A stretch of DNA of 64,000 nt from Desmodesmus armatus (GCA_007449985.2 VIIQ02000233.1:57501-121500), one strand, 5' to 3'; numbered from the stretch's first letter, positions 32,906-46,500 are shown. Made by a program: numbers and translations. The notes: generated by a model not told the origin, from the sequence alone.

Positions 32906-34192
32906 CTACGGAGTGGTGGCAGAGGGGGTGGGGTGGGGGAAAGGGGTGTGTGAGAATTACTGTCCCAGGCCTACATACACATCGTGACCTCAGTTGCTAC
33001 CCCTCCCCCTCACCTCTCCCGAGCTGCCACAAGTTGTGTTTCCTCCCCCCCCCCAAATCAAGCATGGTGCATCAACCAAAACTTCAGCCCTTCAAACACC
33101 TCTTGATGTGGAACAAAAAGTGGGCCCCCTTGTACCAAATTGCAGTTTCGTGTTGAGACTTACCAGCACGCTGCGATTTCCCGGGCCGGTAAATATGAAA
33201 TACTCAGTACCCAACGTCGTCGCTGCAGAAAACCTTTTGATAAGGATGTTGCACACACGAGCTTGTCGGATTACAGGCTGAGCCGGCATTCACACGAACG
33301 CAATGTGTGAGGGCAGGAACGTGGAAAGGCTGAACCTGCATGCACTGCTGAGCATTCAACGTCTCCAAATAACCAACCGCTGGGCTTGGGGGCTGTGCAC
33401 GTGTGAATACAGCACGATGTCCCATGTTGGCTGCTGCTGCTGCTGTTGCAACCAGCAGAACGCATAAGTCACACAGACAACACCCGGGACTTCGCTTGTT
33501 CGCCCATGCATCTATCACGTCAACTCAGCGCATATGCTGCTGTTGAACACCTGGCAGAGACTGGTGCATCACCCCCCCCCCCCCCCATCACCACCACCAC
33601 AAAACAATGCGCACCCATGACCCCGACATGTGTGCACATCATCAACTTGCCTTCCACATGCCAGCCCCACAGCTCCTAAGCAGCCTGCGTTCTGCAGCCT
33701 TTGAGAAGCCTCTCGCTCCAAATTCAAACGAGACAAGCCCACACTGCCACCTGGCAAAACAAATGCCTTGGGTGGCATCCATACGGACACACACACACAA
33801 TGGAACAAGCACACGAACACGTCAACATGCGTTACTCTTGACCTCTAGTTTTGTTATCGCCCCTGCAGAAGATCCTGCAACATTGAGTTGATAATTGTCG
33901 ACTGCAACACTGTAGACTTCAGCACCACATATGCAGTTGAACCTTGAAACAACAGCCAGCAGGCAGCACTATCAACCCCTGCATGCTTGACACAAGTGGC
34001 TCATCTGTGTGGACTTAGACAAACTTGACAATAGTTCAACATGCATGGCAGGTCTAAGCTAACTGTGGCAATGTATCAACATAATAAGACTGTCAGCTCC
34101 CGGCTTTACCCAAGTAGGAAAGGGGGGCGTGCCGATATCCACAAAACAACACACCCCGTCGCTTCCAAGCAAAATTTATGTGCATCCACCAG
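32906..34192. other. No gene supported
   Basis: The stretch has poly-C at 33572-33586 and several short unsupported frames. The end nearest 34193 should hold the 3' untranslated region of the minus-strand fucosyltransferase-like gene. Confidence 0.35.
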
Positions 34193-36043
34193 TCACCAGT
34201 TCAGGTCCAACCCGCCCTGCCTACGCATGAGCTGCTCATCAACATCCAAAAACACTCTGTGGGCCTTGCAACGCACTGTCGCCTCAACTCTTCGATGAGC
34301 CGTGACCAGTTGGAGTAGAACGAGGCCACAAAGCCGTCACACGACAGACTGAGGTCCAGGTTGAGCAGGCAGTCTAGCACCTCCTCACTGTAGCCGTGCT
34401 GTGCCATGTAAGCCAGATTGCTGACACCCCGATCAGGCCTGCAGGTCATCAAGAAAGGTTCAACTGAGCGCAACATAAATAAACAATGAAGGAGACTGGC
34501 TGATAGTACCACATGACTGATGCCAATCTCAACCAGTCAGCATATGCTCACACGGCCTAGCACAAGCAACAAAAAAATAATACAAAGCATCTCGGCAGCT
34601 GGCCTTTGTGCTGCGACATCAACACCGAATTTTGTGAACCAGTCACTCACTTGCGTTTCATGTTGACGAAGGTGGTGCTCCAATTGTGAGCTGACGATGT
34701 GAAGAATTCCACAGTTGCAGGGTCTTCTGTGCTCAGAAACACCTGGCGTGTCAGGCTGGAGTCTATTTGCCGCAGCTGCTCTGTTGCAGAATCATAAGCA
34801 GCATCCTCCCAAACCTTGGCTTCAACACCCTTATCTCCATGGCGCACATACAGACTGATGCAACCACTTTGCAGGGGTGCTCCTTGTAGCTTCTCCTTCC
34901 TGCGCTTGGCTAGTTCAGTCCGTGTGCGCTGATTGGGTCTCAACAAGTACGCAACTGCCTGTGCGCGCCACCACCAGTATCTCCTAGCCTCCGCCAGCCC
35001 CACACTGTCCAAAATGTCTTTGAAGAGGGACGGTGTTAGGCCGCGCACCAAGTGCGCCGCCTGTGCACTAATAGCCACTACGCGTGGTGACGCAGGATGT
35101 GATGCATGGAACTCTGCCAGACTCGAAGTTCTGAGTGTCTGGGCTGCCGTCAGGTCCTGCTCTGTTAGCCCAGTAGACTGGAGTGTGCAGTTGCTGAGGG
35201 GCATAAAGTAGCAAGAATCCAAAGTGTTGCTGTCTCCACAGTATGGCGTGCTTGTCAAGAAGTGTCCAGGCGCCTCAACAAACACACGCCCCATCTCTAA
35301 AGCTGCAGCCATAGCAGCAGCCTGTGCGTGGAACACTGAGCCAATCCCACTGCGTTGCAACAAGCAGCCAATGATGTGAGTGAAGGTGCTGGTGTTGACA
35401 AGGTGCCCTGTTGGTTCTGAAAAATAAGCAGCAGATGGATCTGATCAGCAAAGCCACCTATCAACCCAACTGCATTCAGGCAGCGCCAGCATGTAAATAC
35501 TAGCAGACTCACACAGTGTAGTTTATCACACCTTGTGATTGCTCTGTACACCACCAGCTTGGCCTGCTTGCAGTCGCCAGGCATTTGATTGGCTTCTATG
35601 GCCTTTTGCGCCATCAATGTAGCAGGCAGCACAGCAGGTTCGCCAAGTGCTGCAGGCTTGGCATACGTCAGCGGCTGAAGGGGCTGTGTGCCCCCCTCGG
35701 CTGCATGGGCAGAACTTGCGGAGCTGATGGGCTCTGTCCATGCACCTGCGGGCCAACTGCTGCTTTCTGGACAGACATCTAGGTGTCCTGTTGACGATTC
35801 TGCAAAAATGAAGTGACGCCTCCAGTTGGGTTGTATGCACTGCCAGCAGCCTTGGTGCACCTGTTCTGGCTGCTTGCTTAGCTGAACCTGCAGGCTTTCG
35901 TAGGCATACGTGGATTGCAGTTCAGTTACTTCATTGCTACTAGAACCACCCACGATCACCAGTGTGAACGTGTTATGGACCAAAATCGCCAGTAAGAACA
36001 CCATTGTCAACCGAAAGACAATGACGGGCTGCATTTTCGTCAT
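34193..36043 (-). CDS. GT23/FUT8-like fucosyltransferase, type II membrane protein
   Basis: FUT8-type enzymes transfer fucose from GDP-fucose to the N-glycan core in the Golgi. Minus-strand exons: 36043-35532 (ATG; anchor V-F-R-L-T-M-V-F-L-L-A-I-L-V at residues 8-21, then a stem), 35416-34651 and 34438-34193, about 508 residues. The middle exon has R-S-G-I-G-S-V-F-H, C-Y-F-M-P-L-S-N-C, W-W-W-R-A-Q-A-V-A-Y-L-L-R-P and, most telling, L-Y-V-R-H-G-D-K-G-V-E-A followed by V-F-L-S-T-E-D-P, parallel to the FUT8 H-V-R-x-x-D-K-x-x-x-E-A and A-T-D-D-P motifs. The last exon has S-N-W-S-R-L-I-E-E-L-R-R, where FUT8 has its S-S-x-x-x-R-x-x-x-E motif. There the frame breaks near 34275; one added base restores a sensible end. 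The exon 1/2 phases also disagree. GT23 is likely; a distinct algal branch is possible. Confidence 0.62.
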
Positions 36044-36433
36044 TAACAATTACATGCGAGCTTAAAGGTATTCAACATGTGATGGGTTGCACGGCTGGAC
36101 AGAGAACCAGAAGACGTATACGTAGACATGATGACGGGATAGAGCGCAACTCACTATGTAGTTCTTGTCAGGTCTGTAAAGATCAGTATCGTGTAAACTC
36201 ACCAGGGATGCATTTATCATAGAACTATGTAAGTCGTTGTGGTGCGCTTGGTGTATTCCATGCGTCTACGTAGCACGACTTCCACACTGAACTCACAACG
36301 GGCCACGGTACAACGTCCGGCTGCCGGGGCCTACTGCAGAGAATTCAGCAGTGTATTTGAAGCATGTTTCTGCAGGTCTCGTGACTTCTGGTGCCTTGTA
36401 GATGGAGTAACACTGCACCGACTGCTGGGCTTC

Positions 36434-36763
36434 TGCACGCCGGCGTTTTTTTTGTTAGAAACCATAGTGGTGGCGTACTAGGCAAGTTCCTGTGGAGACC
36501 TTGCATGGCTCGACCATGCCAGAAATGGATAGAGGTTTGAAGGGCAAGCCAAATGGTGCTGCTGCTGTTGCTTGGTGTGCAGTCTTGCCACACCCCACAG
36601 ATCATCAGCAACCCTTCACAAACAGCTGTTGCTGTGGTGCTGCTGTGGTGCCAGACTGGACTGTTTTGGGTTTGACACTTGTAAGCATATATATTGCCAG
36701 CTGTTCTGCTGCTGATATGGCTCTGCCCAGCAAGCACCAACGGTTTCAAAAAAACGCTACCCT
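36434..36763. mobile_element. Possible GGGTAGCG-family MITE copy, left end diverged
   Basis: The right end ACGGTTTCAAAAAAACGCTA then CCC is an excellent match to the complete element at 10557-10839. A weak left end, GCCGGCGTTTTTTTTGTTAG then AAACC, lies about 330 bp upstream. No clear target duplication was seen. Confidence 0.45.
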
Positions 36764-36989
36764 CAGAAGGTGGGAGGGGGACGCCAAATTCTGCAAAACT
36801 CCTCCCCCCCTCTCCGTTTTAGGCTCCTCGGTCCAAAACACCCTCCCACCCGTTGGGTTTTGGGCTCGTCATCGGTACTCACTGACTGTCAGTCAGACTG
36901 CTTGCTGAAGAACCGCTGAGCCCCTCCCCCCCCCTTCCGTTTCAGGCTGTTTTCGCAATCCAACCCTCCCCCCCCCCTTTCTTTTGGGG

Positions 36990-37345
36990 GAGTATGTTAC
37001 ATGGACATTTTCGCCAAACAACAATGGCATTGCCCACCAGGATCGAGCCAGGTGAACCTCATAAGTTGTCTCCCCTGCGGTGGTTTGCACCACCTACACC
37101 GGGTTGACCAAAGAAGGCAGAACCACCAGAATTGCAGCAAGTGCCAGCCATGCTAGGAACCTATTGTGTGCAGAGATGAGGGCAGGCAACTATACCAGTG
37201 TGGACACAAGAAACAGAACAAAGTCAGTCAAATACCCATAGTAAGGCCAAGCAAGCGTGCTCTGCGCACTTTCATTTTGTACAAAGTGTGTGCCAGGGCC
37301 GACTGTTCGGCATGTTGAAACACAGTAGCAACACAATCTTGGTCA
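36990..37345 (-). mobile_element. LINE 3' fragment, second copy
   Basis: The minus strand encodes V-F-Q-H-A-E-Q-S-A-L-A-H-T-L-Y-K-M-K-V-R-R-A-R-L and then L-G-L-T-M-G-I-stop (37310-37230 region), nearly identical to the end of the copy at 29335. It is followed by the same tail with AGGTGGTGCAAACCACCG and GCAATGCCATTG. Confidence 0.75.
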
Positions 37346-37349
37346 CCCA

Positions 37350-38996
37350 ACTTTTGTAGGCTTGGGGGGGGGGTGTGGTGGACCCCTTTCCCATGCACTT
37401 TTCATAGAGCGTCGCACTTCAACGTTTTTTGGCGCGCATTCGGATCCAACCTCCCCCTTGCCAAACCAGGAGTAGCAAGGGGACCCTTACTAACCCTGTA
37501 AGGGGACCCTTACTACCGCTGCGCCAAACAACCGCAGATTTGTAACCTCCAGCGTAAAACTGACCTAATGATACCCCAACAGCCCCCAGACAAGGTCACC
37601 ACAAGCTGTGTGGTTGTGCTGCAGCATGTCCATAGCAGCCAGCTCGTGGTGGATGCTTGCCAATGTACACGTGAAGGGGTATAGATTCACTGTTTACGTA
37701 AGGCAACTACAGGGCCACGCCGTGGGCCACGCAGGGGTGTGCCTTTTCAAGGTTTTTGGGGTCCGTGAAAGCAATTTCACTGAGTATTGAAATTTACTGA
37801 AAATTTCAGCTTGAAAGTGAAATAGAGAAACGCTAGACAGCAGGCAGCAGCAGCTGCTGCAGATCACTTGTGGTGCGACCTGACTCAGGCGTTGTGGTGT
37901 CTATTGCTTCCGGTCACGGTGAGTGATGGTCAGGGTGAGTGATGCAAGGCATACCTATTGAACAGGTTTCACAGTTGCTGCCCTTGTGTGTGGCAGTGGC
38001 CAGGTCATACTCCTTTCTGCGTTGCTGATCCACTCTACATGTGCTGGTGTGAGCAATTTTACTCCCAGTCACGGATACAGTGTGTCAATAATCTACTGAG
38101 GTTGTTAAGAGGCTGCTGTGGCAGCATCAGACAGCACCAGTCTCAGTCAACAACAGCAGCTGTTGTGGTTCACAACAGCAAGGCTGAGTAGCGCAAGCTT
38201 CAAACACCAGAAGGAGCTCGGCAAAGTATAGTAGTAGGAGCTAGGACCGGAACATGATGATGCACCTTTGTGTGTGCGTGTGTGTGCGCGTGCGTGCGTG
38301 TGCGTGTGTGCGTGTGTTGAGCACGTAGAATACATGTGTAGCATACTATGAACATGCAAGTCACATACAAGCAAGATATGAGGCACACCAGCATAGTCCA
38401 ACGAGGATGGCAAACCGGGTGTGTAGCAGCATGATCATTATACCCTGCCCAGGTTACCATGTAAGGAAATGGTTCACCTGATTAAGAAGATGTGCTCACG
38501 ACATCACCTGTAGCACTCCTCCGGAACGGAGAACCTGTTGAGGTACTGTCTACTGCTAACCAGCTGTAGCTGTTGCTGTAGAAATCATACGACTGTACAA
38601 ATGATTCCGAGACTGCTTGAGGGGTCACTACCCTCTCTAGATGCATGTCAGGCAGTCCAGCACGCTAGCCTCCCGTCCCCCCTAGGAATTACCTGCAGGC
38701 ACAGTGAAGAGGTTGAAGATGGCAGTAGGGGTAGTCAGTAAAGTGGCGTAGAATCCCCCATGGGCGGCATGAAACATCCTCCTAGTGTGGCTCGATGTGT
38801 CTTGGAGGCCGAAGTAGACGCATTAGTGTGTATTGAGTTTGGGGCTCAGACAAAGGCGCTAGGCCTCCCCAATAATATGATTTAGCCAGAAGGCTGTATG
38901 TAGTAATGTTGGTTGGGGGTATGTCATCATTGCCAAATGATTTGAGTGTTTGGTGAGAAAATGGTTAGTGTACAGGCTGCCATAGTCACCGCAGTG
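37350..38996. other. No gene supported; dispersed fragments and a GT microsatellite
   Basis: The stretch includes repeat pieces at 37578-37630 and 38605-38655 (related to 3.25-3.41 kb). A segment at 37735-37775 (GCCTTTTCAAGGTTTTTGGG then GTCCGTGAAAGCAATT) recurs at 50338-50372. A (GTGTGC)n-type microsatellite lies at 38266-38316. A 5' exon of the downstream SDR fusion gene may be hidden here. Confidence 0.4.
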
Positions 38997-40064
38997 ACAG
39001 TCTGCACCCAATCCCTCAGACCCCTTGGAGGGGTGTGGTTAGTCTCTGGTCAAGTCTTCTTTTCCAGAAAAGGTCTTCAGTTAGGTGTGCCAGAGACTGT
39101 ATCTCCAAGTGGTCCCGGAGAGACTTCTGGTGCTTGTAGGCAGGCTGCACACTAACCGTGAACCCCAAATGGGTGGGTCAGGGCGGGTAAAAGAAAGTGA
39201 AAGCAAAGACTGCACTGACGGAGCGACAGATGCAGTAGGCAACCAACGGTATCATTCTGTTGCCTGCCCAGGCCCTTAGGGCCGCCCGTTCGAGATTCCG
39301 TGTGGGTATAGGTCTTAGCGTTTGACTTTTGCCCCAAAGCTCTTACACAAATCCCGCAGATTACACGCGTACGCAGGTGTAATCTTTCACAGCTGCTGAT
39401 AGGGGCTGGATGGTTGTCAGGGTTTGGGGAAAGGGCATAGGATTTGTGTGCGTGCATGTGTGCGTGTGTGTGTGTGTGGGGGGGGGGGGGGTGAGAGGGT
39501 GGTGAAACTCGGCCTGTTCTGCAGGGCAGAACACAGTCTGCACCCAATCCCTCAAACCCCTTGGAGGGGTGTGGTTAGTCTCTGGTCAAGTCTTCTTTTC
39601 CAGAAAAGGTCTTCAGTTAGGTGTGCCAGAGACTGTATCTCCAAGTGGTCCCGGAGAGACTTCTGGTGCTTGTAGGCAGGCTGCACACTAACCGTGAACT
39701 CCAAATGGGTGGGTCAGGGCGGGTAAAAGAAAGTGAAAGCAAAGACTGCACTGACGGAGCGACAGATGCAGTAGGCAACCAACGGTATCATTCTGTTGCC
39801 TGCCCAGGCCCTTAGGGCCGCCCGTTCGAGATTCCGTGTGGGTATAGGTCTTAGCGTTTGACTTTTGCCCCAAAGCTCTTACACAAATCCCGCAGATTAC
39901 ACGCGTACGCAGGTGTAATCTTTCACAGCTGCTGATAGGGGCTGGATGGTTGTCAGGGTTTGGGGAAAGGGCATAGGATTTGTGTGCGTGCATGTGTGCG
40001 TGTGTGTGTGTGTGGGGGGGGGGGGGGGTGAGAGGGTGGTAAAACTCGGCCTGTTCTGCAGGGC
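38997..40064 (+). repeat. Recent tandem duplication, two units of about 535 bp
   Basis: ACAGTCTGCACCCAATCCCT opens each copy (38997 and 39532), and both end at CTGTTCTGCAGGGCA. The copies differ by only a few bases plus the length of an internal poly-G tract. Each unit holds TAGGCAACCAACGG and, about 50 bases on, CGTTCGAGATTCCG, which resemble tRNA-type A and B boxes, and a TGTGTGTGTGG-poly-G tract. It may be a duplicated SINE-like element. Confidence 0.9.
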
Positions 40065-40405
40065 AAAGGTGCCAAGGGTTGGGGGCACTTTGCCCTGGGA
40101 ACGCGCCCCCCTCCCCGACTCCAACCCCACCTGTCTGGGGAGCGACCCCACATTTGACACAAAACAACAGGGTGTACTGGTTTCAGGAGAATGCCACCTT
40201 GGGTCATGCTGCACGCATATGGCGCAGTAATCCAAGTCTGTCATCGAAGAGGGCCCTGCAACCTGCAGCTTGGTCTCCTTGTACAAAAGCCGATCAATGA
40301 CAACGTGGGTTGCCTGTCACAAGGGGACGCCACACATCAGTGGCATGACGTGTATCTTGAAAAGTCAGGACACAGACTTGCCCAGCAACTTGCGCTATGC
40401 ACAGC

Positions 40406-43400
40406 GTGATGGGGTTGTCAGCCACAATAACAATGTTTTTTATGCCTGTTCCGTTGCGCCTGCCCAGGCTGAAGAGCCACTTTACTACAAGTCTGGGCAA
40501 CTGGTTCGATTTCTCAAGGAGTGGCAAGGCAGTGCACCCACTTTGGCTGGCCGGTTCGAAGAGCTGATGATCGACCTGTATGAGCGGGACTACGTGGAAC
40601 TGCCGGTGCGCATCTGGTATTTTCTTGACATGTCCTGTTGAGCACAAGCATGACATGCGCGTACAATACTCCACGACACGTTTGGAATGCAAGTTTGGCA
40701 GCTTACTCGGTTCAACTGAGGGTCAGTCTGTTCCTGCCTGCTGCCTGTCCAGGATGTGCATCTGGCGCAGCAGTGGCTGCTGGATTTGTCCACAGCTGGC
40801 TATTCTTTCCCCGCCTTGGCTGAGCAAGCAACAATCCCAGCTGAGATGCAAACAGCAACATCAGAATGCGGCAAATACACCAACGTGCTGATCACAGGTG
40901 TAAACGGCATGATTGGGTCTCATGTGGCACGTTTATTGGTCAAGAAACCATGCTACAGGTAGGACCACCAACCTCAAGCTGTTCCTGACAAAATATTGCT
41001 ATTTGGTGAACCCGCAGCCTCAACTTGCTCTGTGTGAAAGAAATCTATGATGCCTGGTCAAGAGTACTCTGCCACCACCAGGCAATGCATGCAGTTCACA
41101 TCTCCTTGCCTGCAGGATTCATGGGATGGTCCGGCCCAGGTCTAACCTGGACACATTGGCTGGAGTCTTGGACAAGCTTCAGCTTGTCATAGGTGATATC
41201 ACCGATGCACCCCGCATGCTGGAGCTGATTGAGCAAGTACGCCCAGATTATATATATCACTTTGCTGCCCAGGCAATCAATGGCGCCAGCTATTCTATGC
41301 CTGAGATGACTTTGGACACCAATGTGGTGGGCACGTTCAATGTGTTGGAGGCAGTGCGGCGTACAGGCCTCAAAACGCGGATACTGTTGGCGGGTTCCTC
41401 CACAGAGTATGGCCGTACTGCTGACACATGGAAAGGGGCCCTTCCTGAGACAGCGCCCTTGGAGCCAGTTTCACCGTATGGGGTCAGCAAGGTGAGCCAG
41501 AGCGTATTACATTGACAATAGCTTGGCATCTGTGATCTTGCAGTCAAGGGCCTCTCCGCTGGGGGGTGGCGCAGGTGAAAATGAATGTTGCGCCGATGTA
41601 TCTATTGAGGAATATCCAGGTTGACAATGCAATATGATGCATTAGGGGCGTGTTATACTGTCAAAACCTCAAATGTCCGTAACCTCGGGGGCATTGCCAC
41701 CAGGCCCTATGCCGCAGTCCCCTCAACCCTCCCTGCCCTCCTGTTGGTCCATAGTTCACTGAAGGTTTCTGCACATTGCCTGTTTCTGCTTCGCAACTGC
41801 CTGCGCAATTGCCACTGCCCCCACAAATAGGGCATTTTGCGAATGATGCCCATAGCCCTCCTCACTGCATCTTGGGTTCGAGCTTTTGGCCTGTTGCTGT
41901 GGAATATGGCAGCCACATACATACAAAAGTGCTGGTTGATCAAAAGATTCAAGCTTTCAACAGCTTCAGGTGGCATCACTTCAGTGATAACATCACAGAA
42001 CTTGGCAAATATTGCATTGCACGTTTTTCTTGTATCCAAACATATCCTTGAATTTTGCCAAATTGTTACAGTTCTAGTAACACCTACAGTAATTGGCCCA
42101 GCAAAAGCTGAGCAACCCACAAGGGAGCCAGAGGCTCATGGGGGACCAGGAAAGAAACCAGGCACCTCCAGAACAGCGTCAAAAGCATGAAGACGAACAT
42201 CTGACAAGTCGCCCTCGCATTCAACAAAATCGTCTGTTGTGTCACTGAGATGGTCGTTAAAGAGCACCCCATCAGGGGGTTTTGCTCCTGTGCACAAAGC
42301 TCACAAGCATGTACGATATATGCAACCAACTTGGTGTCTTGGCGCATGCACTAACACATCGACTCTGCTCCACTCGCCGACACGGTTGGGAGAAGCTCAA
42401 CCACCAAAGTCTGCAAACAAATAAGCGTGCATCAGACAAGGAACTGTCTGTGCACTACACTCAAACACCATGTGGTACTCATCACCTACACCATCTGCGC
42501 ACAAAGGATACACTCGCTCGCTACGTGGGGTCCATGCCCAGCGTCCAGTAGCTACTTTAAGTGGTGTGCACCCAGCCAGAAAGCCGCAAGGGACCTTACA
42601 TGTCGAGAAGGGTTGCCAGCAGTATGCAGCACATAGTCAGGAACATCAGACCAACAACCAGCAGCACAGCTAGACTCAGCAGGTCGGGTAGCAAACCAGC
42701 GCTCGTATGTGCAGAGTGTGACCTCCCCTGACGCAGCTGCCCTAGGGTCGGCTGGTAGATCAGCATATCCCTGAGCAAACCAGGAGTCAAATGCCTGCAG
42801 CACCTCTCCAGTGTGAAGCAAAACCCACCCCTCCTCTGCCACCAAACCTCTCTGGAGCACCCGGATATGCCTAGATTAAGCTCAAAGCCCACAGACCACA
42901 GCTGGGGCGGTCGATAATGGCAATTGGCAAAGGTGCCACTACAAGAAAACACTCGGCAGCAGATTCAGGTACTATGCGGCAAAACATGTTTCAACACTAG
43001 TGAAAATACGTTGAATCTGGTGATGACGTAAGCTTCATACATTAAACAAGCTGCGTTGGCAAGCATTGCAGCCCCGCCACTTTTAGGGAGTGGGGGGCTC
43101 CAGATGGCCCTGCAAAGGCCACCTGACTTCAAAGCTGTTGTCTCAGCATGTGCAATTTAACATGATGTTATGTAGCCTCTTTGTGGTTCAGCTGTGCTTT
43201 CGTGTGCATCTGCAGCGGCTTCAGCTTGCTTTGTTGCCCTCTGCACTGCCTGCTGTCCACAGGTAGCCACTGAAAACCTTGGCCACCAGTACTTCTTGTC
43301 CTATGGTATACCTGTCATCACAGCACGCTACTTCATCCAGGTAAATTTGCCGCCATAGGTTGTGCTAGTATATCCCGACTGCTGGCTACACATCAACAAC

Positions 43401-43465
43401 AAACCCATTCTTTGCTGCACATTTCATCCATATCTTGGCAGCAAGAAGCAGGCATCACCAGGGTC

Positions 43466-43501
<36 letters not shown>

Positions 43502-46500
43502 GCAACAACAATGCTCACCCATCTGTGCCCATGATGTATTGTCACTGCTGGCACACCAGGTTGGTGTGGGCGGTACAGACAGTCTAGCAATCCACCAGTT
43601 CTGCAAGCAAATTGCGATGGCAGAAGCTGGGCTGTCAAAAGCAGAGTTGCTGCATGGCAACGTGAACACCAAGCGTGACATGTCTGATGTCAGAGAGACA
43701 GCCCCGGTCACTGTGGCGTTGGCTGAAAAGGGTGTCCCTGGAGAGGCTTACAACATAGGCAGTGGCAAACAGATGGCTATACAAGATTTGCTTGAAATAG
43801 CTATCTCACAGGCACGGGTACCCATCAAAGCCAAATTGGACAGCGCCAGATTGCGTGTTTATGATGAGAAGGCCTTACTTGCTAACATAAGCAAAGTCCG
43901 CAAGATCACAGGCTGGACTCCACACACTGACATGCAGCAGACAGTGGCTTCCATCCTTGACTACTGGCGGCGCAGAGTGGCTCTGCTGTATCCACAAGGT
44001 GGCCAGGCAAACACATTGGATGTGTCCCTGAATCAGCGCGCAACAGAAGCGGCAGCCTCACAAGCTTTGCAGTCGAGCAGGGCAAGTGAGCCGCGCACTC
44101 CAGCACAAGGTGTTGTCGTCACAATATACTCTGAACACCGCCGTTCGCTCTTGAAGTCACTGCCCACTTGGCACAAGTACATGCCCTGGATGGTCAACCA
44201 CACACTTGCAGTGTTGTATGCTCAGGACCACGTGGATCCCAAAGACCTGGCTGAGTTTGCTAAGATTGCCCCAGGATGGCGCATCATCACAATCCCGTTT
44301 CAGTATGATGCAGCATGGCAGCAGTCAGCTTTCACCGGTGGTGGTGGTGGAGGGTCGTACATCAATTGGCTGCTGGCCAAAGGAATATACTACGACATTC
44401 CTCAGCTTCAGCACTTCACACACATGATGCGTTTTGATGATGATATTTCGTTTTTCAAGACAAGTCACCTGGATCCTTTCAAGACATGGCAAACGATAAC
44501 ATTTGGGTGGGCTGGGTGCAGTGGATCTATGACAATGACATTGGCCTGCAGAGCTCTTTGTTCAAAGATGTAAGCATGTTTGTGGCAAGTGGCAACCAAA
44601 GCTTCCCAACATCCGATGTGTGGACGGTTGTGAGTGATCGCAACAACACCGGACCCTACAACAGATTTTCGGCATGGCGTCCATACCTGACGGCAGGTAA
44701 GTCGGACATAAGCAGGGGGCTGTGGAGTCAAACATCAGGATGTCCCGAAAGTCTAGTTGAGAGCCTGGCGGTGAAGGTGTCCATTGTCACCCCCTGTGCT
44801 TGCAATTTAATTCTGGAATTGGATCGATCCGTCAAGGTAGAGATCCTGTTGACAGCACATGGGTCCCCCTCCACACATCTGCCAAAAGCGGCTTCTAAAC
44901 CAAGCCAAACCTGGTGTCTACACTGAGGCAAAAGCGTGTTGCACCAAGGCCTGACTGGACGATAATGGAGAGAAGTTATAGCAAACTCGATACATGGAAC
45001 TGGTGATAAACGTGCTGACCCTAGTGCTGGGTATCACACGTGCCACCAGCTAATGCTGGAAGCATCAAAAACTTAAAAAGCTCATGTGTACTTGGCGAGC
45101 ATAGCTGGTGCATGGGGCCCACAAAATTGCCGGTGAAAAGACACCCAACTGACATACCTTGCGACAAAAGTTTGTTTCAATTGTGACTGTAAATGTGACG
45201 CTCACAAGCTAGAACATCAGCTTGTCTTGCAACCATGAATGCATGCAAGTGCAACCCTGGGGGTGACTCCTACAAAGCGTGCCTGCAATAATGTTTTTTG
45301 ACCTGCAAACCCTTCACTCCAGGCTGTAGCCACAGGCATGGCTGCTGAAGACCACCCCACCAGCTGCATTTGTGCCTCACCATCAGCCCTTTCCCCTGTG
45401 CCCCCCAAGCCACGTGCAGCTTCAGCACAGAGAAGGCCAACCTGGCAGCCCGCACCCCTGAAAATAAGTGGGAACTAGCGTGACACCAGTGGCATCATGC
45501 CACGACCTGGAGGTGATATGGTGTGCCTGTAATTGAGCCCGCCTGCCCTGCTGTCAGCATCAGCCTGGCCAAGGTGTTGACTGCTTCTCCCCCCCCCCCC
45601 CCCCCCCCACCCCCCCACCCCCCCCGCGCCCTTATCACCCAACCTCCCTGCACAGCCCTTGTCACCGTCCGCTTCCGCTCCACCCTGGGGCTGCTTGGAT
45701 AAGCCGCAGGCAGCAGGTCACTCATTCAAAACAAAATGGACATATGAAAAAAAGAATAAGGTGACCCCCTGGTGGGGCGTGCCAGGCAGGTGCAGGCCAC
45801 AGGCACCCTGCAGTTGTGGATGGGTGAATTAGGAAAGGTGTTTGCAGAGACCTGGGGGCATCTGGCTGCCCTAGCTGGGAGAAAAGGCAGCAGTAGACTC
45901 TTCCAGGGGCCTTTTCTCGCAAATGGCGTAATGAAACCCCATCTCCTCCCCCCTAAAACGGTTGTTATGGAATAATCTACAACCTCAGCGAGCGTCGGCG
46001 GAATCAGAGGGCTCCTGAGGATGTCCACAAAAGTGAGATGGTGCATGTGGGATGGTAATAGCACGGCGAACGGTGGTAAAGGACGTGCATGGTTTGGCTT
46101 ACGATGAAGGATAGGCTCATAACTGTTGGCGTATGTGCTCTGACGGCAAGACAGCAACATCCATCTGTTGCTGCAATTGAAAAAGCCAGGCGCGGGGAGG
46201 CTGCCCTGAAGACGTCGTTAAGCACGCAGGGAGCATGTTTAGTGGATGTGATGTGCAGCACCGAGGGGGCACAGTGCTGCTGCTCAATTCAGAGGGAGTC
46301 TGGGGGTTGGGAGCAGGCAGGCACCTGGTAGTGTGGTGTGATGACAGAGAAGGTGCATGGGAGTGAGGGTGGCAGGTGGCAGCAGGGTATGGGAGAGGCC
46401 GGTGACAAGGGGAGGGAGGGAGGGCGGGTAACAGGACCGCGGGGGGGGGGGGGGGTGCTCAGTTACCGGTAGCGCAGCAGCCAACCCTTGGACATGCACA

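Noticed and set aside
39232..39320. A functional tRNA gene within the 535-bp repeat
   Set aside because: A-box- and B-box-like sequences are present, but no acceptor stem or anticodon arm pairs properly; at most tRNA-derived.
38997..40064. Pair of LTRs with a deleted interior
   Set aside because: The two 535-bp units are directly adjacent with no interior, no TG...CA ends and no target duplication; simple tandem duplication fits better.
43362..43559. Poly-Gln N-terminal extension of the SDR/GT15 exon
   Set aside because: The SDR alignment and matching phase 0 place the acceptor at 43559, leaving the CAA tract in the intron.
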